A stretch of DNA of 25,271 bases from Paulinella micropora (GCA_009731375.1 BJOX01000082.1:694064-719334); one strand, 5' to 3'. Shown: positions 1-8,381, counted from the stretch's first letter. Translations and numbers: made by a program. The notes: generated from the sequence alone by a model not told the origin.

Positions 1-399
1 GGCCGGACGGGCTACGATTGGGTCAGCGTCACGTGTTTAATCTTGGTAGCTATCATATCGGGGACCAACTCGTTTTTCAACTTTGGGCAAAAAGGAGAGC
101 GCCACTTCTCCTGTGAGATCCTTTTTGAAATGGTCAAGAACGAGCTCTCAATCGAGATGGCCAAGAAGAGGCGCTTTAGATTAGCAGCGGACGTGCTGCT
201 GGTCAAGATTACCATGGCCCTGGAGAAAGTGCGCTCGAACGAGCAGGTTATACCGGGCCCGGTGCTGTGGGCGCACTGCCTGGACCGCGAGAAGCTGGCC
301 AAAGCGCGCGCACAGATGGTGACGAGCGGCGAACCGGTCAGGCTTCACCAGGGCACGCCCGTGACGCTGGGCAGACACTTGATCCCGATGCCTACATGA
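1..399 (+). CDS. Hypothetical protein, 3' end only
   Basis: An open frame runs in from the left edge with no stop and ends at TGA 397-399, so at least 132 C-terminal residues are visible. The first possible start is a TTG at 43, but the frame is open upstream of it, so I treat the gene as 5'-truncated by the window edge. The first part is hydrophobic (around CLILVAIISG). It is followed by a basic helical-looking stretch (EMAKKRRFRLAAD) and then a Pro/Gly-containing tail. I recognise no domain. The gene converges on the reverse-strand gene at 392-739 and overlaps it by 8 bp, the packing expected of a compact viral genome. The opposite strand also has a 96-codon frame (12-302), but its composition is less protein-like. 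Function unknown. Confidence 0.5.
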   Translation, partial: GRTGYDWVSVTCLILVAIISGTNSFFNFGQKGERHFSCEILFEMVKNELSIEMAKKRRFRLAADVLLVKITMALEKVRSNEQVIPGPVLWAHCLDREKLAKARAQMVTSGEPVRLHQGTPVTLGRHLIPMPT

Positions 400-739
400 C
401 CGTGCAGACCTTGGGACACAGCTCGCAGCAGTTGGAAGCGAGGGCGGCCTTCACGAGTTCCCAGATGACATCGACCACTGGCGGAATCAGCTTGTCCACG
501 TTGTCGTCAGGACACAAGTCCACGAGCACGGAAATGAGGATCTGCTTCTTCTCCTCGCCAGTATGATTAGTATAGAGAGCAAGGTACTTGACCCCGTGAA
601 CAATGAGCTGCGGCACTGACTGCCAACTGAAGTCGCTGTATGCCCGCTTGAGCTCGAGTGCGAGCTCGTGTGAGGTCACGGTGATGGACTCTTGCGACGA
701 GGGCATCAGCCGTTGTTCGGTCTTACGTCTTTGTAACAT
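392..739 (-). CDS. Small hypothetical protein (115 aa), NCLDV-like
   Basis: ATG at 737-739 and TAG at 392-394 give 115 residues; an internal Met at residue 12 is an alternative start. The body looks like a compact alpha-helical protein, with amphipathic segments around VPQLIVHGVKYLALYTNHTG and DKLIPPVVDVIWELVKAAL. The pattern of a GEEKKQ-type turn, then a helix, then LIPPVVD resembles short conserved proteins of unknown function in giant viruses. That likeness is from memory of the family style, not a search. The C-terminus has four cysteines (CCELCPKVC) that could bind metal or form disulphides. It is transcribed away from the reductase gene across an AT-rich gap of 113 bp. No role can be assigned. 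Confidence 0.6.
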   Translation of the reverse strand: MLQRRKTEQRLMPSSQESITVTSHELALELKRAYSDFSWQSVPQLIVHGVKYLALYTNHTGEEKKQILISVLVDLCPDDNVDKLIPPVVDVIWELVKAALASNCCELCPKVCTVM

Positions 740-852
740 GTTCTTTGTTCTGTTGTACCGATAAGAAAAAAATATATCCTCTTTCCCTTTATAGTATTAA
801 AAGGAGAGTAAATGGCCTTGCTGAAGCTGGACAACCGGCAATTGAACGAATT
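740..852. promoter_or_regulatory. AT-rich divergent intergenic region, likely promoters
   Basis: This 113-bp gap separates the divergent starts at 739 (reverse) and 853 (forward). It is markedly more AT-rich than the flanking genes and contains AAAAAATATATCC near 767 and TATAGTATTAAAA near 791. Such AT-rich spacers are where NCLDV promoters lie. I cannot match a specific early or late motif, so this is an inference from position and composition. Confidence 0.35.
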
Positions 853-1614
853 ATGGACACTGAAGAAAAACTGCTCGTGCCGGAAGAATCGCGGTTTTGT
901 CTCTTTCCCATCAGGCGTCCGGACCTGTATTCATTCTATGAAGCTTCCCTGCGCTCGTTCTGGACGGCAGACGAGCTTGATCTGAGCCGGGAACAGGCCG
1001 ATTTCAAGAAACTGAGTGCGGACGAGCAGCATTTTATTAAAATGGTGCTGGGCTTCTTTGCTAGCTCGGACGGCATCATCCAAGAGAACCTGGCCGCCAA
1101 TTTTTTGGCCGAAGTGCAATATTCCGAAGCGAGACTTTTTTATTCTTACCAGATTTTTAATGAGGCCGAACACTCGCGGACCTACAGCCTGTTGATCGAC
1201 ACGATCATCAGCGACCAGCAAGAGAAGGACAAGTTGTTCAGTGCGATCACGCAGGTCCCGACCGTCGCCCAAAAAGCCAAATGGGCGCTGCAGTGGCTCA
1301 GCCCGGCCCGGTCTTCGTTTGCCGAGCGGCTGGTGGCGTTCGCTTGTGTGGAACTTGTCCAGTTCGCCTCTTCTTTCGCCTCCATCTTTTGGCTGAAACA
1401 AAAGCACCCGGGCCTGCTGCAGGGCCTGTGCACCAGCAACGAGTTTATTGCGCGGGACGAGACACAGCACGGCCTGTTCGCGTGCCACTTGTACAAGCAC
1501 CACGTGTCGAACAAGCTGCAGATGTCGCGCATTTTCCGGAGGTTCATCAGCGAGTCGAGCGGAGGTTCATCAGCGAGGCAGGCTAGCAGGCACTCTGACA
1601 GAAGAGGCGGCTAA
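853..1614 (+). CDS. RRM2: Ribonucleotide reductase small subunit (R2), C-terminally truncated
   Basis: Class I ribonucleotide reductase R2 houses the di-iron/tyrosyl radical cofactor used by the large subunit to make dNTPs in the cytoplasm. The ATG at 853 gives 253 residues and begins at the usual family N-terminus, with FCLFPIRRPDLY then FWTADELDLS. By alignment to the mouse and E. coli proteins, the metal ligands are D73 (SSDG), E104 and H107 (NEAEHSRTY), E167 (CVELV), E203 and H206 (RDETQH). The radical tyrosine is Y111. R2 proteins are usually about 320-390 residues. Here homology stops at about residue 235 (FRRFISES), and a Ser/Arg/Gly-rich tail of about 18 residues without R2 character runs to the TAA. 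The last helices and the R1-binding tail are missing, so the product probably cannot work with R1. The 3' end overlaps the reverse-strand fibre gene by 45 bp. The style is eukaryotic/NCLDV. It could be a viral copy or, less likely, a host retro-copy. Confidence 0.9.
   Translation: MDTEEKLLVPEESRFCLFPIRRPDLYSFYEASLRSFWTADELDLSREQADFKKLSADEQHFIKMVLGFFASSDGIIQENLAANFLAEVQYSEARLFYSYQIFNEAEHSRTYSLLIDTIISDQQEKDKLFSAITQVPTVAQKAKWALQWLSPARSSFAERLVAFACVELVQFASSFASIFWLKQKHPGLLQGLCTSNEFIARDETQHGLFACHLYKHHVSNKLQMSRIFRRFISESSGGSSARQASRHSDRRGG
1537..1577. repeat. 18-bp direct repeat at the reductase/fibre junction
   Basis: CGGAGGTTCATCAGCGAG occurs at 1537-1554 and again at 1560-1577, separated by TCGAG. 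The first copy is native reductase coding sequence. The second is followed at once by sequence that reads on the reverse strand as the fibre repeat. A short templated duplication at a join between two truncated genes is typical of end-joining repair. Confidence 0.85.
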
Positions 1615-4600
1615 CTGCCCTCCGCTGGACAAGGAGACGAAGGACGTGTTGGACGGCAGCGCGGTCGGCAGCAGGAGTGCAGAAGAACCAGAAGCCGGAG
1701 CGGAGAGCGTGCTGGTGCCGCCCGCCCCGCTAAGTGACAGTGAGCTAGCAGCCCCTGTCGCTAGCTGGCCACTGGAATCAAGTGTCACCAGCAAAGTGCT
1801 ACCAGGCAGAGACACCGGCACCTTGAGCGCAGATGCGCTTAGTTGCCCCGCAGAGGTCAGCGACGTCAGAGAAGTGCTGGCAGGCAGCGCGCTAGGTAGA
1901 CTCAGCGCGACCGTCCCCGTGCTCGCGATCGTAGAGGTGCCGATCGTCATTGGCGACGTATGCGTGTGCCCGTCTACGTAGGCCTTGTTGGCAGCGTCGG
2001 TGGTGGTGAGCGGCGCCGCTATGTTCTTGATCGCGGGGCACGAGGTGTAGTCAAAGCCAAAGTGGTTGATTCCGCACCAGCTAGAACTCCCTCCTGCCTT
2101 GATAGTAGCAACCACGATGGCCACGTACCGGGCGGCCCTGGCGGTGTCGGTCGGCGCGAGAGTGATGGAAGTGCCATCGACAAAGGTGTACGAGCTAGTG
2201 TGCCACAGCGTCCAGGTAGTGCCGTCTAACGACGTGCCCACCTGCCAAGTCTTTGGCGATTTATCCAGACCGCTGGACTGGGCTTGCAGGTAGTACTGTT
2301 GCAGGACGACCCCAGTGCCAAAATCTAGCTGGAGCCACTCTCCGGGGTACGCTACACCCGAAAACGTTTTGCTGGAACTGGAAGTGTAGGCGCCGCTCGT
2401 GGCATTGTAGGTACTAGTGTTGCTCTGCCATGAAAAGTTTGAGCCCGTGTTGAAGCCGTCGTACGCGTTGCCGTTCCCGGCAGTGGACGCACTCGCAACC
2501 AGGCCGTTCCAACTGTTACTCGCCATGCTGTCGGGCTTCTTCACGTACGAAGTGGCTACAAGGCTCAGACCATGAGAGATAGCCTGGTCCCCGTACAGCA
2601 GCGCGCCGTCGGAGCCCAGCGACACCAAGCTAGTACTGCTTGGTAGAGCGGTCGGCAGCTTGAGTGCAGAGGTGCCAGACGCCGGAGCGGAAAGGGTGCT
2701 GGTGCCTCCAGCCCCGCTGAGTGATAGCGAGCTAGCAGCCCCTGTCGCGAGCTGGCCACCGGAGTCGAGTGTCACTAGCGAAGTGCTGCCAGGCAGGGCG
2801 GTTGGTAGCCTGATCGAAGAAGAGCCGGAAGCTGGGGCTGAAAGTGCACTGGTACCTCCAGCCCCACTGAGTGACAACGAGCTGGCAGCAGCGGCTGCAA
2901 AGTTAGGTTTCAGCTCTGCGCAACGTACCCAGCGGGCTGCACTGTTTCCTCCAGGGTAGATCTTTTCGATGACCCAGCGATGGACTCTGAAGTAATTAGT
3001 AGCTGTATACGAAGTGGTGAGTGTAAACGTCCTCGAAACCTCATTTACTGCCCAAGAAGAGATGCTGGTGTTCTGGTACAGCACCGTCCAGTTAGTGGGA
3101 GGGTCGGCAGCGTCGTTCGAGCCTAGTACCGTAAGACTTTTTGGCCAGGTTGCATATAATCCAGTTGAATCCCCGACATAAACACGAGGGTACCAATCAA
3201 AACTCGACAGCAGCATCCGCGCACCATCAGAGCGACGCAGCTGGAACCACTCTCCTTGTATCCCGTTGGTGGTTTGTGCGTTCGCGCCCGCGCCCGCCAC
3301 ATCGTAATCCCCTGCTGGATACGTGTAGTAGTTCTTGCTGACCCAGCCTGTATCTCCGGCAGTGACGTTGTCAAACATTTTCCAGGCTTGCCAGGAACCG
3401 ACCTCTTCGCTGCTCACTGTCGCTGTCCACGTGCTGCCGTAAGTGTAGTTGCTGAACACAGGAAACGTGTAGGGGTCCCAAGCTACCAGCGCTAGCGAAT
3501 TCGCGGCGCCAGTGCCCAAGTTGCCGCTGCTGTCTAATGTGACCAGGGCTGTCTGTCCGGTAGAGGGCAACGCGGCCGGCAACTTGAGTGCAGAGGAGCC
3601 AGAGGCAGGAGCGGAAAGCGTGCTGGTGCCTCCAGCCCCGCTGAGTGACAGCGAGCTAACAGCCCCTGTCGCGAGCTGGCCACCGGAATCGAGTGTCAAC
3701 AGTGACGTGCTGCCAGGCAGTGACGCCGGTACCTTGAGCGCAGACGCGCCTACCTGGCCCGCGCTCGTCAAGGAAACGAGTGACGTGCTGGCGGGCAGCG
3801 AAAGCGGGAGTGTAAATTTAGAGGCGGTGAGTTCACCGGTCGTGCTGTTCCACTGTGTCGCCTTCTCACTGGTAGTAGAATCGACGCCCGACCTCAACGG
3901 CTTGATATAAGCAGCATCGGTGCTAGCGGACACTAATTCAGCGCCCGTGGCGTTCAGTACAATCGAGCGGGATGTCGCTGCTTTTGCTCTGTAGCCTATT
4001 GCGACCGATTCCTGGGCGGCAGCACCCGTGATAGCCGTACTGCCGATCCCAACCGACCGTACGCCGAGCGTACTAGCATAGGGACCGACAGAGACTGATG
4101 AATTGCCTTGTGTGCTCTCCGTGGAGTAGGCACCGATCGCGACGGCGAGATCCGACTGGCCAGAGTATCCCGCCCGGTAGCCAGCAGCAACTCCAAACTG
4201 GCCCTGTCCACTCGCGCCTGCCTGAGTGCCTATCGCGACGGCGAATGGTTGCTGTCCGTCGCCCGCGGAAGTCCCGATTGCTACACTGTCTCCCCCTTGG
4301 AAGCCAATGGCACCGGTAGCGAACTGGCCCGCGCTGTCGAGCGTGACGAACTGCTTGGTGCCTGCGCTGGGCAGGGCCACAGGCAGCTTGAGCGCGACGG
4401 AGCTAGTGGCAGGCGCGGAAAGCGTACTGTTGCCGCCAGCCCCTGTCAGCGTGAGCGTCGACGAGCTTACTTGGCTTCTTAGGCCTAGCACGCCGTCTGG
4501 ATCGACCGTCACCAGCTGCGCGGTCGAGGCGGGCAGAGGGTCCGGCAGCCTCGCGAGAGTGTCCGGGATCGTTGTGACTGTAAAGTCTGTGTCCATGAGC

Positions 4601-5565
4601 ACGATCGCGCCATTACCGCTAGGAGCCAAAGACGGCTGCTTGAGCGTCCTGTCCTTGACCGCAAAGATCGAGCCGTCTGGATCCATGGTCACGATACAGT
4701 CGTTTTGGGTAGGCATGATCGACGGAAACTTCACTGCTCCTGCCACCTGGTGGTCGACGTACGCCTTGGGCGCTAGCTGCGAGGCCTTGGTCGGATAACT
4801 GGTGTTCTCGATGCAGCCGGAATTGTACAGCTGGTAGTCGAAGGCCAGGCTCCGCATGTACCAGACACCCGCCCCGTTGTTTTTAGTGCAGATTATGCGC
4901 AGGTACCTGGCGTAATCGGCCGCGGCCGCAGGCGTGAACGTGCGCAGGCTGTCGCCGACAAAGGTCTGGGCCGTCTGGCTGTCAGAAGTGAACCACCGGC
5001 AGCCGTCCGCGCTATAAACGACTACCCAGTCTCTGGGCGCAGTGATGGCGCCCGCGGACGTGACGTGGTAAGCAGTCAGTCTAGCGTGCTGGCCCAGATC
5101 AAGCTGGAGCCACGCGCCAGGCACGGGGAGATTATCGACCATCGTCTCGATCATGGCGGTGTAGTTGTTGCCGCTGTAGCTGTCGGGCGCAGTGGTGACC
5201 CACAAGGTCGAGAAGTCGCTGTCAAAAGCTAGGTAGGCTTGCGCAGAATTGCTAGAGGCAGAGGCCACAAAGCCAGCGGAGCTGTTGGAAGTCATCCCTG
5301 CCTGCTGGTTAGTTTTGGCTTCGGTGTCCAGTGTCAAGGTGATCAGATCGGCTAGATCAACCAAGTGCGGGTTCCCGGACGTAGTCAGTCTGTGAGCGGT
5401 GTTGAGGGCTACCGCGTCGTTCGCGGCCACGCCGCCTGTTGCCCATCTCACGCCCCCGTCACAGTCCGAGACAAGGACGTCGCCGCTCTGTCCGTCAACC
5501 GGCAGCACAAAGTCGTCGGTCGCACCGTCGAGCCGGCGGCGCTTGTACGACGTAGCCACTTCCAT
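1570..5565 (-). CDS. Fibre/adhesin-like protein: three discoidin-like domains plus YadA-head-like repeats
   Basis: ATG at 5563-5565 opens a 1331-residue frame, the longest here. Three segments look like F5/8 type C (discoidin) domains, which bind sugars or lipids: residues about 88-245, 695-885 and 1003-1175. Each has W(L/F)QLD-like or W(L/F)QLR-like cores. Residues about 425-543 repeat the VAIGxxA / SVAIGYRA pattern of YadA-type left-handed beta-roll heads, then AAYIKPLRS, a motif seen in viral and phage fibre proteins. Five copies of a GAGG(T/N)S(T/A)LSAPA block, each followed by LP.ALP, lie near residues 375, 645, 900, 950 and 1280. NKAYVD-type tail-fibre motifs follow the first and third discoidin-like domains. 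There is no signal peptide or membrane segment. The likely role is a virion surface fibre for attachment. The frame stops mid-repeat (VRVPASLPR) with no C-terminal chaperone or trimerisation domain, so it appears truncated at the 1577 junction. Confidence 0.82.
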   Translation of the reverse strand: MEVATSYKRRRLDGATDDFVLPVDGQSGDVLVSDCDGGVRWATGGVAANDAVALNTAHRLTTSGNPHLVDLADLITLTLDTEAKTNQQAGMTSNSSAGFVASASSNSAQAYLAFDSDFSTLWVTTAPDSYSGNNYTAMIETMVDNLPVPGAWLQLDLGQHARLTAYHVTSAGAITAPRDWVVVYSADGCRWFTSDSQTAQTFVGDSLRTFTPAAAADYARYLRIICTKNNGAGVWYMRSLAFDYQLYNSGCIENTSYPTKASQLAPKAYVDHQVAGAVKFPSIMPTQNDCIVTMDPDGSIFAVKDRTLKQPSLAPSGNGAIVLMDTDFTVTTIPDTLARLPDPLPASTAQLVTVDPDGVLGLRSQVSSSTLTLTGAGGNSTLSAPATSSVALKLPVALPSAGTKQFVTLDSAGQFATGAIGFQGGDSVAIGTSAGDGQQPFAVAIGTQAGASGQGQFGVAAGYRAGYSGQSDLAVAIGAYSTESTQGNSSVSVGPYASTLGVRSVGIGSTAITGAAAQESVAIGYRAKAATSRSIVLNATGAELVSASTDAAYIKPLRSGVDSTTSEKATQWNSTTGELTASKFTLPLSLPASTSLVSLTSAGQVGASALKVPASLPGSTSLLTLDSGGQLATGAVSSLSLSGAGGTSTLSAPASGSSALKLPAALPSTGQTALVTLDSSGNLGTGAANSLALVAWDPYTFPVFSNYTYGSTWTATVSSEEVGSWQAWKMFDNVTAGDTGWVSKNYYTYPAGDYDVAGAGANAQTTNGIQGEWFQLRRSDGARMLLSSFDWYPRVYVGDSTGLYATWPKSLTVLGSNDAADPPTNWTVLYQNTSISSWAVNEVSRTFTLTTSYTATNYFRVHRWVIEKIYPGGNSAARWVRCAELKPNFAAAAASSLSLSGAGGTSALSAPASGSSSIRLPTALPGSTSLVTLDSGGQLATGAASSLSLSGAGGTSTLSAPASGTSALKLPTALPSSTSLVSLGSDGALLYGDQAISHGLSLVATSYVKKPDSMASNSWNGLVASASTAGNGNAYDGFNTGSNFSWQSNTSTYNATSGAYTSSSSKTFSGVAYPGEWLQLDFGTGVVLQQYYLQAQSSGLDKSPKTWQVGTSLDGTTWTLWHTSSYTFVDGTSITLAPTDTARAARYVAIVVATIKAGGSSSWCGINHFGFDYTSCPAIKNIAAPLTTTDAANKAYVDGHTHTSPMTIGTSTIASTGTVALSLPSALPASTSLTSLTSAGQLSASALKVPVSLPGSTLLVTLDSSGQLATGAASSLSLSGAGGTSTLSAPASGSSALLLPTALPSNTSFVSLSSGGQLAASSVRVPASLPR

Positions 5566-5619
5566 TTTGCCTCCCTTTGCTGCTTTAAGAAAACAAGAGA
5601 ATAAGTTTTTTTAAGTATT
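5566..5619 (-). promoter_or_regulatory. AT-rich spacer upstream of the fibre gene
   Basis: These 54 bp separate the fibre start (5565) from the stop of the reverse-strand Cys-rich gene (5620). The stretch is A/T-rich, including AAGTTTTTTTAAGTATTT, in contrast to the GC-rich genes on both sides. It is a probable promoter by position only; no known element was recognised. Confidence 0.3.
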
Positions 5620-5838
5620 TTACAGAATCTCGTCCAGGAAATTGTCAACGAAGCGCATCCGCTCCGCCCAAGTGTCTCAGCCGGGGACGTCTCGCGCGGG
5701 GTTGATGCAGGCGCCGTCGCCATAGGGTCTGCAGACGAGCGATGCAAGATCCTTGGGGTCGCCTCTTTTCCCTGTCCCTGACCAATACAGCTGGCCTTCG
5801 AAAAAGCAGGCGCCACAGGTAGGACAAACTGCTAGCAT
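5620..5838 (-). pseudogene. Small Cys-rich (zinc-ribbon-like) protein with an in-frame TGA
   Basis: On the reverse strand an ATG at 5836-5838 opens a frame to TAA at 5620-5622, 72 codons in all, interrupted once by TGA at 5677-5679. Before the stop lie CPTCG, a YWSG turn, GDPKDLASLVC and CINPARD. After it comes DTWAERMRFVDNF. Cys pairs plus the conserved-looking Asp-Leu-Ala and Cys-Ile-Asn-Pro blocks on both sides of the stop suggest one small metal-binding protein family found in large DNA viruses and phages. That family likeness is from memory. It lies head to tail with the fibre gene, 54 bp upstream, on the same strand. One nonsense codon in an otherwise open frame fits recent pseudogenisation, but sequencing error or recoding are alternatives. 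Function unknown. Confidence 0.6.
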
Positions 5839-5914
5839 TATCGACCACACTTGTACCGCGCTTCAATGATAAAGCAGAGAAGAAAAAATCAGTGCAGAGC
5901 CAGACCCCGGCGAA

Positions 5915-6166
5915 CAGCCAAGGGCGCCCACCCCTAAAAAAGAAACAATGTGGTGGTTCGTTTTTGACCCCTGCGCCACCCGACATCTTATAAGAGTACA
6001 CTTTCTGGTCAAGGTCGAAAACGAACCACCCGATTCAAAAGCGCGCGGGCAGCCAAGGGCGCCCACCCCTAAAAAAAGAAACAATGAGGTGGTTCGTTTT
6101 TGACCCCTGCGCCACCCGACATCTTATAAGAGTACACTTTCTGGTCAAGGTCAAAAACGAACCACT
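5915..6166. repeat. Two direct repeats of about 115 bp (period 135) carrying hairpins U1 and U2
   Basis: The sequence CAGCCAAGGGCGCCCACCCC starts at 5915 and again at 6050, each time followed by an A-rich run and a hairpin. Arms of U1 are 5952-5969 and 6013-6030; arms of U2 are 6088-6105 and 6149-6165. The arm GTGGTTCGTTTTTGACC has a perfect reverse complement in U2 and one G-T type mismatch in U1. The loop includes ATCTTATAAGAGTACAC. Confidence 0.85.
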
Positions 6167-6230
6167 CTCCGGTGCCACCACACGCCACTGTCGCATCGGA
6201 TTCGAACCACTGAAATGCGCGCCAAAATCG

Positions 6231-6859
6231 GTAGCACAAACGTGCACGCCATATCTTATAGAGAGTACTTTCCAGGTAAAGGCCAGGTTCGAACCACTCG
6301 TTTTCACGGGAAGTTTTCCGCGAATGACAAAAAAAAATCGGTGGTTCGAACGTGCCTACCAGGTATCTATAGTCTGTACTTTCTAGGTAAGGGCAAATTC
6401 GAACCACTCACAAAAAAGAGGTGGGATGAAACAGGGGGGGAGAGGCACCCACCTACCACCCCAGTGACCAGCTCAGTGTGGCCACCAGTGCACTTGGCTG
6501 GTCACTAGGGTGGTAGGTGGTGGGCCTGCCCCCCCTCCTCTCTGCCTTCTCCTCTGCCACTTCTGCCTCTTTTTTTTCCTCTGTGTGTGTGGTTCGAACG
6601 TGCCCGCCATATCTTATAGAGTGTACTTTCTGGGTAAGGGCAGGTTCGAACCACTCATTTTCCCGGGAAGTTTTCAGTGAAAAGAAAAAATCTGTGGTTC
6701 GAACGTGCCCGCCATATCTTATAGAGTGTACTTTCTAGGTAAGGACAGGTTCGAACCACTCATTTTCACTGGAAGTTTTCCGTGAAAAAAACAGTGGTTC
6801 GAACGTGCCCGCCATATCTTATAGAGTGTACTTTCTGGGTAAGGACAGGTTCGAACCAC
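6231..6859. repeat. Hairpin array units U3-U7 (period about 100-110 bp)
   Basis: Units of 66-67 bp lie at 6231-6297 (left arm degenerate), 6341-6407, 6589-6654, 6694-6759 and 6794-6859. The arms are GTGGTTCGAACGTGCCC and a right arm whose reverse complement differs at one base. The loops share ATCTTATAGAGTGTACTTTC with U1/U2, so all seven are homologous. Spacers also repeat (TTTTC.CGGGAAGTTTTC). A lone right-arm remnant lies at 6201-6210. The array runs toward the gap at 6881. GGTTCGAACC is self-complementary and resembles a pol III B box, but no A box is visible. Confidence 0.85.
6434..6535. repeat. GC-rich foldback with 39-bp arms inserted in the hairpin array
   Basis: Left arm 6434-6472 and right arm 6497-6535 are imperfect reverse complements around a 24-nt loop. 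The central part of the stem (CACCTACCACCC then AGTGACCAGC) is nearly perfect, and the stem base is a G run facing a C run. It lies between hairpin units U4 and U5, where the roughly 100-bp spacing is broken by about 180 bp, so it looks inserted. Confidence 0.75.
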
Positions 6860-6880
6860 TCATTTTCACGGGAAGAGAGA

Positions 6881-7269
6881 NNNNNNNNNNNNNNNNNNNN
6901 NNNNNNNNNNNNNNNNNNNNNNNNNNNNNNNNNNNNNNNNNNNNNNNNNNNNNNNNNNNNNNNNNNNNNNNNNNNNNNNNNNNNNNNNNNNNNNNNNNNN
7001 NNNNNNNNNNNNNNNNNNNNNNNNNNNNNNNNNNNNNNNNNNNNNNNNNNNNNNNNNNNNNNNNNNNNNNNNNNNNNNNNNNNNNNNNNNNNNNNNNNNN
7101 NNNNNNNNNNNNNNNNNNNNNNNNNNNNNNNNNNNNNNNNNNNNNNNNNNNNNNNNNNNNNNNNNNNNNNNNNNNNNNNNNNNNNNNNNNNNNNNNNNNN
7201 NNNNNNNNNNNNNNNNNNNNNNNNNNNNNNNNNNNNNNNNNNNNNNNNNNNNNNNNNNNNNNNNNNNNN
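6881..7269. other. Assembly gap (389 N)
   Basis: A run of N directly downstream of hairpin unit U7. The gap probably hides more array units, since tandem hairpins commonly break assemblies. Confidence 0.95.
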
Positions 7270-7950
7270 ATCCAGCCAGCGTCGGGGTAGCAATGGGTCA
7301 GGTGTAGCCACGCCCCAGATACATGTGATGAGTGGTGTGTGTGTGAGTACACACACGCCACGAGCTAAGCTAGCTGACACGGTCGGAAACCTGTGCCAGC
7401 TTGCTTCAAAAAAATTTCACGATAAAACATTCATTTTTATATATTATTTTTCAGAAAAATCGCACTTGTGGGACGGGTCAGGTGCCACCGCCCACCATAA
7501 ATTTTTTTATTGCAGATTCTGATAGCGCGTGGCCTGAACAGTCGAATGCCACTTTTCCCGACTTGAAAGGACCACGATCGAATGCAGGGGAAAGCCGCAA
7601 AGTTAGGCTTCCACAAAAACACAGAATCCTGCCACCTGAAAAATCATGTGTTTCCTGCCACCCTACGCCACCCGACGTGATACGGCCGAAACAGGCAACA
7701 TCAGTGGACATTTCGGCATTGCCAAAATCGCCCCCACTATTGCCTTTTTGCACAGGTGGCACCGGTGACAGCAAAAATGCATATAACACCGCTGGTGGCA
7801 CCACCGACTGTAATTACACTAGTTGTGGATGTGGATAACCAAATGTTATTTTCCTTGTACTGATACGGTACAAAAAGGCAATGGATTATCCCGCTAGGAC
7901 AAAAATGACATTTTGTTTTATCAGGCCTATCGATAATATTTTTAAAAATA
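7270..7950. other. Unclassified non-coding stretch
   Basis: No credible gene was found. The 145-codon forward frame at 7401-7838 has no domain signal and biased composition. The stretch contains an imperfect palindrome near 7335-7362 (GTGGTGTGTGTGT facing ACACACACGCCAC). It also has several GGTGGCACC / GCCACCC motifs like those in the repeats at 19.4 and 24.3 kb, and one GGACATTTCGGCA (7706-7718) shared with the minisatellite at 19.9 kb. It may be degraded repeat DNA. Confidence 0.5.
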
Positions 7951-7952
7951 TT

Positions 7953-8381
<429 letters not shown>

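Noticed and set aside
12-302. Reverse-strand 96-codon frame at the left edge
   Set aside because: It overlaps the more protein-like forward frame, which fits the convergent layout better.
1537-1614. A splice donor ending a reductase exon
   Set aside because: There is no convincing donor, the upstream block is intronless, and the 18-bp duplication explains the loss of homology.
1570-5565. Forward-strand open frames inside the fibre gene
   Set aside because: They are shadows of the GC-rich repetitive reverse-strand gene (for instance the repeated EPEAGAESVLVPPAPLS strings).
5915-6859. CRISPR array
   Set aside because: Repeats and spacers are both conserved, the units are foldbacks of 66-79 bp, the context is eukaryotic or viral, and there are no cas genes.
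7401-7838. 145-codon forward frame as a gene
   Set aside because: No domain, no similarity I can recall, AT-rich poorly structured N-terminus, and flanked by repeats.
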